A stretch of DNA of 64,000 bases from Budorcas taxicolor (GCF_023091745.1 NC_068913.1:11922001-11986000); one strand, 5' to 3'; counted from the stretch's first letter, positions 11,796-23,936 are shown. Translations and numbers: made by a program. The notes: generated by a model from the sequence alone, not told the origin.

Positions 11796-11940
11796 GATAT
11801 TCTTGGGCGACTGCTTTCCTAATGTGATGCACAACTCCTGGGGGAGCATCATAATGGATGACCCTCAAGTCCACATGGTATCCAGAATTCTGACACACAC
11901 GTCCAGCTGTTTCCTGGAAATCATCACTTAGTGCTCCCAT

Positions 11941-12102
11941 GTTAAGTCACTTCAGCCGTGTCCAACTCTTTGCAACCCCATGGACTGTAGCTCACCAAGC
12001 TCCTCTGTCCATGGGATTCTCCAGGCAAGAATACTGGAGTAGGTTGCCACGGCCTGCTCCAGGGGATCTTCCCAACCCAGGGACCCAAATCGGGGAAGCC
12101 CC
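11941..12102 (-). mobile_element. Bov-tA SINE, internally shortened
   Basis: The plus strand starts with gttaagtcacttcagccgtg (tail side) and passes through the usual body. It then jumps from cccaacccagggacccaaat to cggggaagcccc, so much of the tRNA-derived segment is deleted while the very end of the head remains. Confidence 0.88.
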
Positions 12103-12104
12103 TG

Positions 12105-12690
12105 GTACTCCCATAGGTATTTCAATTCCAAAATGCACACACTGTCTTTCCTCTTAGATTCCCTCTCTCTGCAAGTAAAGTCACCAGCCGCCCAGGTTCC
12201 TTCCCACACAGCCCCACTCTCAATCAAGTCACCAGACCCTGACAGTTGCACCATGAACTGCTACAGGTCACAGCAGCTTCCTAAGGGGTCTTCTCCCACT
12301 AGGTTTTCTCCTACTCTGGCTTCTCTTCTGTATCTATAGCTGTGCTCACTCCATTCCTCCTTAAAATCCTTCCACCATTCTTGAGAGCTTTCAGGGTCAA
12401 GTTCAAGTTCAACTCATGATCTGGCTCCCACCCTCTCTCTGGCTTTATCGCCTGTTCCTCCTTCATGGGAAAGCTTCCTCCACCCGTTCAGAGGCTTTAT
12501 GGTTGTACAAACATGCGTGCTATGTCATGCGCGCCTCGTGGCCTTCTCATAGATTGAAACCCTTTCTCTGGAAGTTCTCTCTCTCATGACTCCATTCTTA
12601 ATTCCTGTGAGCCTTGCCCTGCCTGGTCCTGCCCAATTACATGGAAACGCAGCGCTTATCACACTGTATTCCATTCACCACGTACTCACT
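12105..12690 (+). mobile_element. L2 fragment
   Basis: L2-like phrases occur in order: ttccctctctctgcaagtaa with aagtcaccag text, then gatctggctcccaccctctc, ggccttctcatagattg and ctgtgagccttgccctgcct. Two minus-strand Bov-tA elements abut its ends, so they inserted into or beside an older L2. Confidence 0.55.
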
Positions 12691-12694
12691 GCCT

Positions 12695-12891
12695 GTGCTG
12701 CGTTTAGTCACTCAGTCATGTCAGACTCTTTGCGACCCCATGGACTGGGGCCAACCAGGCTTCTCTGTCAGTGCGGATTCTCCAGGCAAGAATACAGGAG
12801 TGGGTTGCCGTGCCCTCCTCCAGGGGATCTTCCCAACCCAGGGATCGAACCTAGGTCTCCCATACTGCAGGCGAATTCTTTACCATCTGAG
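12695..12891 (-). mobile_element. Bov-tA SINE
   Basis: The tail side (tgctgcgtttagtcactcag) starts on the left and the body continues to gcgaattctttaccatctga on the right. The final gccaccagggaagcc of the head is absent, giving a slightly 5'-truncated copy. Confidence 0.92.
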
Positions 12892-13308
12892 GGTAGAGGC
12901 TGTTCCTAAGTGGACTTTTCACCCTCAGGACCTGACAAAGCATTGTGCATGTGAGGTTTCTTTTTTAAAAAAAATGTATGTTCCACTTGTCTGGTGCTTC
13001 TGATTAAAATGTATCACCCCCTTCAACCTACCCCCACACCAACAGGAATGCTAAGACAACTACTCTCTTTTTTTCATTCAATCATTTTTTGGGGGGAAAC
13101 TGTTTTTTACTATTTGACTTTTCAAATATGAAAAATAGTATGTACTGTATATTTAAAACATAAAGAATAATAAACTAAAAACCTACAGAACTATTAAAAA
13201 AAATGTATGTTTCAAAAATGCAAGGGTAGCCAGAAGACAGCAGAATGAATGGAGGGTTCCAGGGTTAGAAGGGATACCTAGGGCAGACGAAGGGGTTTCT
13301 AATATAGT
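12892..13308. other. AT-rich intronic sequence, no recognised element
   Basis: There are short A and T runs (12964-12973, 13195-13204) and no family match. Confidence 0.5.
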
Positions 13309-13319
13309 AGAAATTTATA

Positions 13320-13686
13320 GGGCTTCCCTGGTGGCTCACTGGCAAACAATCCTCCTGCCAACGCAGGAGACACAGGTTTGATCCCTGATCCAGGGAGATC
13401 CCACATGCTGAGAAGCAACTAAGCCCGTGGGCCGCAACTATTGAGCCCGTGTTCCAGAGCCCACACACGGCAACTGCTGAGTCTACACGCTGCGGCTACT
13501 GAAGCCCGAGCACCCTAGGGCCCAAGCTCCCTAGAGGAGCCCATGCTCTGCAGTAAGAGAAGCTCGAGCATCACAACCAGAGAGGGGGCCCTGCTTGCCG
13601 CAACCAGAGAAAGCCTGCAAAAAGCAAAGAAGACCCAGCACAGCCAAAAATAAATAAATAAAATTATTAAAAAAAAAAAAAAAAAA
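13320..13686 (+). mobile_element. CHR-2-type SINE, full length with target-site duplication
   Basis: The element runs from gggcttccctggtggctcac through the long ctgaagcccgagcaccctag body to a cagccaaaaataaataaata tail and A run. The flanks agaaatttatag (13309-13320) and agaaatttacag (13686-13697) form a 12-base target duplication with one mismatch. CHR-2 is tRNA-derived and older than Bov-tA. Confidence 0.92.
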
Positions 13687-13697
13687 GAAATTTACAG

Positions 13698-15044
13698 ACC
13701 GTGGTCATGTCCCCATGCCCACACGTGGCATCCTTAGAGTCCACCAGCATTATCTCTAATCAACAGATGACTTTTTAATAAAGTGTGAGGACCATTTTAT
13801 TTTTGGAAAGTGAAGTTTTAACATGCCTGAAGGGCCCATGTTTTCCTTCAGGCCGTATTGTTTAAATTTCATCCTGAACTTGTGAAACTTAAAATAGTTA
13901 CTACTCGCTAAATGTCTTATGATGTTTCAAGCAACAAACACACTCTCTTTTTAGAAGTACAGTGTAGTGTAGTTTTGATTTTGACACTGAGCAATCACAC
14001 ACTTGATCTCTCTCCGCCTTCACCATAGAAACCAAGCAAATATTTGTAGACATTCCTTCAACCTTCACAGATAAGTAGAAATGAAAATTATTCTGCACAC
14101 AGGATATGGCAGGCTGTAGAGCTCATCGTTTCCTTTTAAAGGTTGCTTTAACACTTAAGAAAATCTATATGCTTTGGGAAGCCTCATCACCACTCAGACT
14201 TGAAAGTAAACTTACAAACTGACTTTTTATGATGAAAACAGCTGCATGTCTCTTTAAGTCCACGCCTTCTTCCTCCTTGGTGACCACGTTCACTCTTAAT
14301 ACAGGCTGCATGTAAAACTATTACACGAACACTTGTAGGTTATTTGGTCAGTGCAAGCGATGAGGGAAACGGATGCACAGTTTTAGGACCTAAGGTTAGG
14401 CTCAAACATTCTTCAACATCTTAAAAATCTGTGGGCTCTACTTTCCTTAAATGGGAAGGGTGTGGATTTTCTGAGCTGGAAGGTACTACACCAAGGTATA
14501 GCTCATTCTGAAAAAACCACTCTGCCCAAAGTTTGTACTGACACACTTTCATCTAGAAGGTTCACAGAGATGCATGCTAACTAACTAGTCTGGGCAACCG
14601 GCAATAAGGTCTTCAGAAGACTCCAGAGTTCCCACTATATTTTGTGCTTTCGCTATTAAAGGCAAGAACTAAAGAAAATATGCTCCCAAAGATTAGGATG
14701 TTTCATGCCGTTTGTTTAGTAAGATTAAAACTGCAAACAAAAAAGGAGAAGGCCACACTGCAGGGGACTCAGATCACACCATTAGGAATTCTGGTTAGAA
14801 AGAAGGAAGTATGCTGACAAGAAGAACTGTTAAACAGCAGATGGATCATTGTGGGATTTTGTGTTATTTTGTGATCTCTTCTCTCAAAAGCTTTCACTTT
14901 TATCCCATCTGGGGGGGTAAAGAAGCAGGTTAGGGAAGGAGGGAAAGAAAACATTCGTGGAGCACAGAAGATGTCAAGTCCTGTGCCAGACGGACTTCAC
15001 CTGTCTGCTTGGAGCATCTGCAGGTTAGTGGTATGAAGTCAGTA
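13698..15044. other. Intronic sequence, no recognised element
   Basis: These 1.35 kb of mixed composition carry no SINE or LINE text. A run of seven G at 14911-14917 is the only simple-sequence feature. Confidence 0.5.
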
Positions 15045-15180
15045 TCCGTGACTCTATTTTTAAAGATAAGGAAGCTGAGACTCCAGAAATTAAGCAACTT
15101 GTCCAAGACCCAATCAACTAGTAAATGGTACAAGCAAGATTTGGAACAAGGTTTATCTGACTCAGGTTGACTCTCCTCAG
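15045..15180 (+). mobile_element. MIR-like SINE fragment
   Basis: The MIR core is fairly clear: aagataaggaagctgagact, aattaagcaacttgtccaag, acccaatcaactagtaaatg and gcaagatttggaacaaggtt. Confidence 0.65.
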
Positions 15181-15277
15181 TGTAGAGACGGAATAACCTT
15201 GGGTCTTTTCGTTGTTTGCTTTTTGGTCTTATGCGTAATTATGACTTTAAATGTCTGTATTTGTAAAAATCATTTCT

Positions 15278-15438
15278 GGGGATTCCCCGGTGGTCCAATA
15301 GTTAAGACTTGGTGCTTTCTACTGCCATGGGCCGATTCCATCCCTGGTCAGGGAACTAAGATCCTGTAAGCCAGGCTGCACAGCCAGAAACAAAAGTAAC
15401 AAGCACAAAAGCAAAACAAAACACTCCCCTCCCCAAAC
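15278..15438 (+). mobile_element. CHR-1-type SINE
   Basis: The head ggggattccccggtggtcca is followed by ggtcagggaactaagatcct and a short aggctgcacagccagaaaca end with an A-rich tail. The possible target duplication is aatcatttct (15268-15277) and aatcatctcc (15439-15448), with two mismatches. Confidence 0.88.
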
Positions 15439-15553
15439 AATCATCTCCATAACAATGTGAGTTAATAGGAAAGCTGACTAGAACAAAAGGCATGTTTCCC
15501 CCACCAGGGACCCCCTCCCCAGGTTAACCATATCCCAAGAACAAAAGAAATGT

Positions 15554-15582
15554 CCCCCACCCTCCTGCCCCTCCCCCCACCC
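15554..15582 (-). other. G-quadruplex candidate in the CDK6 pre-mRNA strand
   Basis: Five C runs of 3-6 bases on the plus strand (554-558, 560-562, 568-571, 573-578, 580-582 after 15000) are separated by loops of 1-5 bases. The minus strand, which is the RNA-like strand of CDK6, therefore fits the G3+N1-7 rule. Confidence 0.55.
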
Positions 15583-15764
15583 AGGGAACTGCTATCCCAA
15601 AGGATTTTACCAAGATGTCACCAGTTGGGGGTTCACGATCGTGGATGGAGGGTCGGGAAGGTGTCCCTACCCACGATGCTCTGGTGCGGTGTGATCACCA
15701 AAGGCAAGTTCGCTATGTCCTCCCAGAACGTTCCTTCTCTGGGGACCATGGCAAAGACCTTCCC

Positions 15765-15885
15765 CTGAAACTTGTTCTCCTTCTGCATTCCCTGTCTCTG
15801 CAAATGAAATCCCCATCTAACCAGTTCCCCAAGCTAGACTCTGTGGCAGACTCACTCTCATCCATTTATGCCAACACAGCTGAAC
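15765..15885 (+). mobile_element. L2-like fragment
   Basis: The text cctgaaacttgttctccttc, tgcattccctgtctctgcaa and aaccagttccccaagctaga is a worn version of a recurrent L2 segment that also appears near 12150. Confidence 0.5.
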
Positions 15886-16984
15886 AGGGTGCCTTCTTAA
15901 CTTGATAACATAGAGAAATGCATAGACCGCTAGGGCTGAGGAAACCAGAGAATGGAAAATACAGTTTGGACAGCCTGGATACTACCACCCACTGTTTCAT
16001 TCACATCACTGGGCATACAATATTTTCAGATTTGAAGGTTCAGTGTAACTGTATGGACATAACATTGTTCTGGATTTTACGGTCTGATTTCCAAATTACT
16101 AACAAAGAGCAAAGACGGATGGGTACCATGTGCCCTTTATTTTCCCTTTCTTTCCTATGCTTAAAGAAGTTTTAGCATCTTTATATCTTCTCTGCGAGGA
16201 GGGGAAGGAAAGGATCACCAAAACAGAGGATAGTTCTGTTCTTTAAATACTTTTAAAATACAGAATTTATTTGCTCTTGATGAGCTGCAAAGCTTCTCTT
16301 AAAATTGTCTCCGTTTCTAGGAAGAACCACAGTAATACCAAGGACTCACCAGTATTTCTAGGTACATCCGCCATCAGGAGAGAGAGACATGTGTGAACAT
16401 AAAAACCAGCGGAAGGCTTCTCACCTATGCTCAGGAGCTCACGCTGCACATGTGTTCGGGGCAGTGTGGTTGCTGCATGCAAAGATGACTTGAAAGGAAA
16501 AGTAACTCTCCAGTCGGGGTATAACTTGGCTTTTACCTCAGAGCTAATTCAAAGAAAGATGACTTTTCCATTTATAAACATTTCAAAGAATGCTGCTGCT
16601 TTCTAGAAATCTGTGGCAGGTAAGCTTCTTTTATCCTTGAAACTGTCAGGGCTTTGATAAATGGCCTAAGAAGCGGTAACAGTAATATCTAAGGAAACAT
16701 GCAGAGTACATAAAAATTTTAATTATTCTTTTTCTTTAAATTTAATTAATTTAATTATTCTTTAGCCATTGAAAAGTAATCTTAAATCACCATTTTAGCT
16801 GCTTAATATATTGAGGGCCCTGATATATGGAAAAAAGAAAGGCAAGGCCATAAATTTCAGAGTTTTATTGAGATATATCAATTACTTCTACCTTTCGGTT
16901 TATAGTTTACGGGCTGATGTTCCAAGTCTGTGTCATCCCCTGGCATCTAATTAAACCTGGAACAACATATACTAGAGTTGTGTA
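15886..16984. other. Intronic sequence, no firm element
   Basis: I recognise nothing firm. The phrase gagttttattgagatatatc near 16859 resembles an old L1 terminal segment but is too short to call. Confidence 0.45.
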
Positions 16985-17372
16985 AGACGAATATGCTGTA
17001 TATATGGAATCTAGAAAGATGGTACTAATGAACCGATCGGCAGAGCAGCAATGGAGACGCAGACACGGAGAAGACTCGTGGGCACGGTGGAGGAAGGAGA
17101 GGGTGGGATGGATTGAGAGAGCAGCCTGGAAATACACACTTTATCACATGTGAAATAGACAGCCGATGGGAATTTGCTGTATGACTTGGGGAACTCAAAT
17201 CAGGCTCTGCGACAACCTACATGGGTAGGATGGGGAGGGAGATGGGAGGGAGGTTCAAGAGGGAGGGGACAGATGTGTACCTATGGCTGATTCATGTTGA
17301 TGTAGGGCAGAAACCAACACAGTACTGTAAAGCAATTATCCCCCAAATAAAAATAAATGAGCTAAAAAAAGA
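16985..17372 (+). mobile_element. L1 3' UTR (artiodactyl type)
   Basis: Sense L1 3'-end text occurs in order: atatggaatctagaaagatg, gcaatggagacgcagacacg, gatgggaatttgctgtatga, ggctgattcatgttgatgta, ctgtaaagcaattatccccc, then an A-rich tail. It is a severely 5'-truncated copy antisense to CDK6. Confidence 0.88.
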
Positions 17373-18059
17373 AATATATGCTGGTTTTCCAAATGTTGTT
17401 TACGGGTGAAGTTTCTGTGCAAAAAAGAGGGTAAGATATAAACTCAAGGAAGAAACAAAGTTGATAGCTAAAAGGCAGAGTGTGTCTTTGATACAATTCA
17501 ATTTGTTTTATGTCAAAATGTATTTGTCTTCCCCAGAAAGCCTTAGAATAATTTCTATAATAAAGTTAATTTCATTAAAAAAAAAAGATGCCTCTGGTGA
17601 AGCCTTCCAGAACATTCTGAGAGGCTACTGGCTCTCACTCCACACCTCTCTTATAGCCCCGGGTGAGGTGTGATATGACCACAAGAAACTGTTTGCATCT
17701 CCATCACCCCGACAAGACTCAATGGCAGCACTGGACCTTAATTACCTTTGGATCTCCAAAGCCTGGCCCAGTGTCTGGCACACACCAGGCATTCAATGAC
17801 TGGGTTACATGTAAGACCAAGAGAGAGCTTCTTGCAAATTTTTCCCCAAACTACAAAAACAAGATAAGACCAGGGGGAAAAAAAAAATACATCTGTTTTA
17901 GATCATTCTGAAGATACAAAAGGTGTTTCACATTCAGAAATAAGGAAGCAGAATCACATTTATACATCGTACCTTGGAGGAAATTTCTTGTAAAGAGCAA
18001 ATAAGTTTTAGCTACCTATTGCCATCTCTCTCTTTCTCTCCGTTCCCCTAACCCTTACA
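17373..18059. other. Intronic sequence with a short L2-like piece
   Basis: Only 17735-17815 (ctggcccagtgtctggcaca, ccaggcattcaatgactggg) recalls the L2 3' end. The remainder gives no match. Confidence 0.4.
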
Positions 18060-18690
18060 TATGTACACACCTAGGTAACCACCACTCAGACCAAGATGCA
18101 GAACATTTACATCACCATAGAAAGTGCTCTCTGTATCTTTCTTAGTCGATACCATTCTGTCATCACGGGTTAATACTGCTGGGTCTTCTTGCACTCCATA
18201 TGAAAGGAATCATGCAGTTTTTGTGTTTGGCTTTTTTATTTTTTTTTACTCAGCTTAATATGTAAGTTGTTTTGTTAACAACTTGCTGACAATATCAGTA
18301 GTTTGTTCCCTGTCCTTGCTGTGTAGTATTCCACTGTGTCAACATGCCAGAATTTATTTAGCCATTTTTTTCTTCTTTTGATGGGTGTTTTAGTTCTTGG
18401 TTCTAGTGATTAACACACATGGTGAATGAACATTCTGTTATGAGCATTTTTGTGCATGTCTCTCATCGGACATAGGCACTCATTTCTCATGAATACATAA
18501 CTCTATCTACTTGTCTGTCTATTGAGAGAGGGAAGGCATATGGTCAGTAAATACTACAAAACCGTTTTTCCAAGTACAGCTGAACCATCTTATACTCCCA
18601 CTAGGAATGCATCAGAGTTCCAGTGTCTCCACTTCTTTGCCACCATTTGATGTTCCCAACCAGTCAAGTTAGCCTGTAGTGGAGCCTCTT
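18060..18690 (-). mobile_element. Old L1 fragment, antisense
   Basis: The plus strand reads as the complement of L1 3' ORF2/UTR: gcagaacatttacatcacca, tccatatgaaaggaatcatg, ctgtgtagtattccactgtg, ctcccactaggaatgcatca, ccacttctttgccaccattt. It is strongly diverged. Confidence 0.65.
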
Positions 18691-19764
18691 ACACTTTGAC
18701 TGATAAATTTATAAGAACATAAATTTCCAAAACATTATAATATAGTCTGTATTTACTAAAGCCCTAACTTGAGTTTTGAAATGGCAGAATCAATAATGAT
18801 ATCTATCATTTGTGTGGCTTAACAGATTAAAGACGGTTTTTCACTTTTGCTCTTGCTAACTCACTTTCAGCAAACTTCCAACTCTTTAAGCATCTGCTTG
18901 TCCTTCTCTGGAGGCGTATAACCATTTATACAAAGTTCTTAGATACTGTGGGTACTGAGTAGGGAAACTACACAGAAAAGCAGTTTGCAATGTCTCTGCC
19001 AAGATTCTAAGTTAAAATATTAAGAACATAAAAGCTGCAGAAGTTGGTGGAGGTAGTTTTTACTAGATTTCCTCTACAAACAAAATGCTGAAACATTGTT
19101 ATGAAGTATAGAGTCGTACCTGTCAGTACACGGTCCTGTAGCCTAGTTAAGAGGCCAACGCTAAGCTACTGGCCCCTGCTGCCACACTTCCCTCTGAAGA
19201 GGTCATGCAGCCACTTTTCCTTCCATGGTGAGCCTGCGTTCACATCCACTCCGGCATGAAATGTAAACACAGGGAACCATGACAACTATTCTGGGGGTGC
19301 GGGGTGCACTGCAGGACAATAATCAGTATACATGTGGTACCATTTGCCTTTGTTTAGAAACCGGAACAACTGGAAAAATTATTTTCTTCATTTGCTAGAT
19401 AAACATTTGCAGAGTGCTACTTGATGGCGGGCACTCTGTGATGGTGAATGCACCTCAGTTCCTGCACTTACAGGGCTTTAGAGTCTGACTGATTTCAAAA
19501 GTGTGGTGAGAAACCCGGGAAGGAATACTGTGACTCAGGCCAGAAAGACACACACAGCATCTGTGAGATTTTACATTCGGCTTCAAAAACAGACTCTCAA
19601 TATTTCCTATCAACTAAAACATTTCCAGTAAGAGATGAATATTGATAGTACCTTGGAGAAAATGAGGAAGGAACCCATTTGGTTATACTGTTAAGTCCTG
19701 ATTGTCTAATACTGCTGTTTCCCAAAGGGAATTTAGAAGACAGTAATGCCAAGATATGTTTCAT
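18691..19764. other. Intronic sequence, no recognised element
   Basis: Nothing was recognised on either strand. Confidence 0.5.
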
Positions 19765-19865
19765 CAAAAAGATCCTGCATGCCAAAACAAGGAGTGGAGA
19801 TCCTGTGCCATGACTAAGATCTGACATAGACAAATAAATAAATACATAAAAATATTTTTAAAAAC
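19765..19865 (+). mobile_element. CHR-type SINE, 3' half
   Basis: Text like gatcctgcatgccaaaacaa, tgccatgactaagatctgac followed by acaaataaataaatacataa matches the 3' half of a CHR-1-class SINE. The head is missing. Confidence 0.5.
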
Positions 19866-20860
19866 AGTTCTAAATAAAACACATTTGGGAATATGCTGAA
19901 TCCACTCTCCTGAAATTCACATTTTAGCCCCAGAATATTAGAGGATCTGAGAAGTCCTACATTTAAAAGAAATCTATTTAATTCAACATTTTCCAAGTAT
20001 TACTGAAATGTGCCTCACTCCTCCCTGCCCACACCTATAATACCTCTCACTATCCTACAGAATTAGAGGTCCTTGGAAAATGCTTTGAAAGCAATGGTCT
20101 AAGACAACGTCCAGTGTTAGGAGCACAAACAACCCAAAATAAGTTTGGAACCTATGCTTGCACGCAACTTAGCATTCTTAACTAATGCCATCCTGAAAAA
20201 TTAGAGCTCATGTTGCTTGCTTTAAGCAAGCAATGTAAATGAAAAGCTGGTTTTGCAATGAAAATGAAGGTATAAAAAGAAAATTTAAGTTGCAAAAAGA
20301 TCATTCAGGGCTTTGGTATAACCATCATAGCATTGACTGCTACTATATAATATACAAGTGGAGATGGTGAGGTGGTCTTGCTATGTCTGTATTAACTATA
20401 CTAACCCTATTCTGTAGTACACATGTGCTCACATTTAGAAAGTGGGTATTTCGAATAAGTTATTTACCTTCAATTATCTTTTTATGGTAAAAGTAGAATG
20501 GAGAAAAAGTTCTGGTTAATTAAACTTTCTGGCTTTTGGACACCATTTGGGAAGAAGCTTTTAGTTGTATAATATGTTGAAGTTCACCAACAGGGTCTGA
20601 GACTCTAAAGACAAATAACAGACAATGCCTGTTCTGGAGGGTTTCACAGTCTAGCAAGGCAAATACAAAAGGAAATACTGTAATACCATGTGGCTGGAAC
20701 TACAGTAAGAACTACATGGAGAAAGCTCTATGGAAACACAAATGACCTCATCAAAAAGAATCAGTGATTTATTACTCCTGCATTAAAGCATGCACAATCT
20801 GTCTGCATACAATAAAAATATAGCTGCAATCAAGAAATTGATAAATATTTATTAAGCATA
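19866..20860. other. Intronic sequence, no recognised element
   Basis: No recognisable family is present. An inverted tgcttgcttt/aagcaagcaa pair near 20213-20232 is a short local hairpin. Confidence 0.5.
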
Positions 20861-22398
20861 TATGGTGTGATCACACACCTAGAGCCAGACATCCTGGAAT
20901 GTGAAGTGGGCCTTAGAAAGCATCACTACGAACAAAGCTAGTGGAGGTGATGGAATTCCAGTTGAGCTATTTCAAATCCTGAAAGATGATGCTGTGAAAG
21001 TGCTGTCCTCAATATGCCAGGAAATTGGAAAACTCAGCAGTGGACGCAGGACTGGAAAAGGTCAGTTTTCATTTCAATCCCAAAGAAAGGCAACACCAAA
21101 GAATGCTCAAACTACCGCACAATCGCACTCATCTCACACACTAATAAAGTAATGCTCAAAATTCACCAAGCCAAGCTTCAGCAATACAAACCGTGAACTT
21201 CCAGATGTTTAAGCTGGTTTTAGAAAAGGCAGAGGAACCAGAGATCAAACTGCTAACATTCACTGGATCATTGAAAAAGCAAGAGAGTTCCAGAAAAACA
21301 TCTATTTCTGCTTTATTGACTATGCCAAAGCCTTTGACTGTGTGGTCACAATAAACTGTGGTAAATTCTTCAAGAGATGGGAATACCAGACCACCTGATC
21401 TGCCTCTTGAGAAACCTATATGCAGGTCAGGAAGCAACAGTTAGAACTGGACATGGAACAACAGACTGGTTCCAAATAGGAAAAGGAGTACGTTGAGGCT
21501 GTATATTGTCACCCTGCTTATTTAACTTCTATGCAGAGTACATCATAAGAAATGCTGGGCTGGAAGAAGCACAAGCTGGAATCAAGACTGCCAGGAGAAA
21601 TATCAATAACCTCAGATATGCAGATGACACCATCCTTAAGGCAGAAAGTGAAGAGGAGCTAAAAAGCCTCTTGAAAGTGAAAGAGGAGAGTGAAAAAGTT
21701 GGCTTAAAGCTCAACATTCAGAAAACTAAGATCATGGCATCTGGTCCCATCACTTCATGGGAAATAGATGGGGAAACAGTGGAAACAGTGTCAGACTTTA
21801 TTTTTGGGGGCTCCAAAATCACTGCAGATGGTGACTGCACCCATGAAATTAAAAGACGCTTACTCCTTGGAAGAAAAGTTATGACCAACCTAGACAGCAT
21901 ATTGAAAAGCAGAGACATTACTTTGCCAACAAAGGTCCGTCTAGTCAAGGCTATGGTTTTTCCAGTGGTCATGTATGGATGTGAGAGTTGGACTGTGAAG
22001 AAAGCTGAGCGCCGAAGAATTGATGCTTTTGAACTGTGGTGTTGAAGACTGTTGAGAGTCCCTTGGACTGCAAGGAGATCCAACCAGTCTATTCTGAAGG
22101 AGATTAGTCCTGGGTGTTCTTTGGAAGGAATGATGCTGAAGCTGAAACTCCAGTACCTTGGCCTCCTCATGCGAAGAGTTGACTCAGTGGAAAAGTCCCT
22201 GATGCTGGGAGGGATTGGGGGCAAGAGGAGAAGAGGACGACAGAGGAGGAGATGGCTGGATGTCATCACCGACTCGATGGACGTGAGTTTGAGTGAACAC
22301 CAGGAGTTGGTGATGGACAGGGAGGCCTGGCCTGCTGCGATTCATGGGGTCGCAAAGAGTCGGACACGACTGAGCGACTGAACTAAACTAAAACTAAG
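20861..22398 (+). mobile_element. BovB LINE, 5'-truncated, broken RT frame
   Basis: This is a 1.5-kb sense BovB ending in actgaactaaactaaaacta. BovB is a horizontally spread RTE-clade LINE abundant in ruminants. The upstream palm region is in one frame (20901-21152, MKWALESITTNKASGGDGIP). The catalytic YADD motif is at 21617-21628 in a 179-codon frame (21506-22045). A TGA at 22043-22045 replaces the tryptophan codon expected in ELWCWRR, and the same frame then continues to 22381 with the C-terminal region. The first and second frames are offset, so at least one frameshift lies between them. It is not functional. The outer flanks taagcata and aaagcatc could be a weak target duplication. Confidence 0.95.
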
Positions 22399-23606
22399 CT
22401 AAAGCATCTATTATATTATATACTATAAATCTGCATGCCAGACTTACTCAAGTGTCAAATTACTACAAGTCTCATAGAATTTCATATTGTTCTCAAAAGA
22501 AATATAAAAAATCCTCTCAGATTCTTGGGCTGTTTTATATCCAGAATTTGAGGGAGTCAAACAAAAGCAAAATTTTACACGTTGGAGAAAGTCTAAGGCA
22601 AAGAACACCACAGGCAAGCAAGCCCTGGGATCTGTCATCAGAAATATACTTATTACACGTGTTCATTCATTTCATAGTTAAAACCAGCAGAGGGAGTAAA
22701 CCTCTTCAAAGGAAAACCTCAAGTATATACAAAGAAATAGAAGACCGGAGAGGTAAAGGAAGCCTTTGACATTTTTAAAATTTCTGAAATGTAATAAAAG
22801 AGAACAATAAGCAGTCATTGAAAAAACTGAAGGATGTCAAACTCTTGCTCCCATGAGACTTACGGGACTGAAAGTCTGAACCATCCCATCTGAAAGCCTT
22901 GGCAATAGGAAACACATTTTGCAGCAAAATCGAACTCATTGACATTAACAGGCAGGACCTTCAGTAGTGCATTTGCGAATGAGTCAGAGGTAAATGTGTG
23001 CTGAGTCTCACTCTCAAGATAAGTCTATATAAACCAATCAACAAAGGCAGTACCTTTCTGCCTCAATTTCCAAGAGTGAGAAGCTGCTACTTGTGAAGAT
23101 AATGGAAGCTTCTACCTTGAGATACTTGAATCCTTTGTGACTGTTACAACAAATTCATTTTTTCATGGAGCTACAAGGCAATCCATGATTTTTCTCATGG
23201 GGAGTATTGTGAGAAAAAGTGTTTATTAATGAAAACCAGGCATTTTTATGTGCTGGTACCTCCATGATATTTTTTTGTCCTTGCTCTTTACAGGGTACCT
23301 CATTGACTGGAACTTTTATCATATTTACCATATTATACCAGACTATAAACCTCTCAAGCATAATCTTTCTCCTAATACTGCATACCCCTACCACTCAGCA
23401 CTTAATTTCTTACACAGAGTCCATGGTCCAACAGGGTCTGATGAGAATGACTTATAGGAGTTTTGAAAATAATAATAGCAATCTGTTTTGCTCAGTCCCA
23501 AACTGTTTTTGTTGTTGTTGTTGTTGTTACAGGATATATTTTCTCCGTTCTGTTGCTTGAATGAGAACCTAAAACATATAGAGATAGGAGACATATGTTT
23601 TTCTTG
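22399..23606. other. Intronic sequence with a short (GTT)n tract
   Basis: No interspersed repeat was recognised. A (GTT)n microsatellite of about seven units lies at 23509-23528. Confidence 0.5.
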
Positions 23607-23618
23607 CTTTGCCAGAAG

Positions 23619-23832
23619 TAACTTCCCTGCGGGCTCAGATGGTAAAGAATCTGCCTGCCGTGCAGGAGACCTAGGTTCAACCCCTGGGTCAGGTTCAATC
23701 CCCTGGAGGAGGCCAAGGCAGCCCACTCTAATATCCTGACCTGAAGAGTCCCATGGACAGAGGAGCCTGGAGGGCTACAGTCCATGGAGTCACAAAGAGC
23801 TGGACACGACTGAGTGACTCACACACACTTTT
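23619..23832 (+). mobile_element. Bov-tA SINE with perfect 12-base target duplication
   Basis: The copy starts with the head (acttccctgcgggctcagat), has a small internal duplication of ggttcaaccc-type text in the tRNA-derived part, and ends in gactgagtgactcacacaca. It is flanked by identical ctttgccagaag at 23607-23618 and 23833-23844. Confidence 0.95.
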
Positions 23833-23906
23833 CTTTGCCAGAAGACGGTCTTTGCTGTTAGTCTTTAGGAAGGACCAACTCTGGTTTCTTTCTCCATTTT
23901 ACACTT

Positions 23907-23936
23907 CCCCCCCCCCCCCCCCCCGCCCCCCGCCCC
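23907..23936. repeat. Poly-C tract (poly-G in CDK6 RNA)
   Basis: Eighteen C, then G, six C, G and four C on the plus strand. The minus strand carries long G runs able to form a quadruplex. Such tracts are also prone to length error in sequencing. Confidence 0.85.

Noticed and set aside
13320..13400. tRNA gene in the SINE head
   Set aside because: The tRNA-derived part has lost pairing in the arms, and the element has a SINE body and tail. The same applies to every Bov-tA head.
21506..22045. 179-codon BovB frame as a host gene
   Set aside because: It is a transposon RT fragment lacking its N-terminal half and interrupted by a stop.
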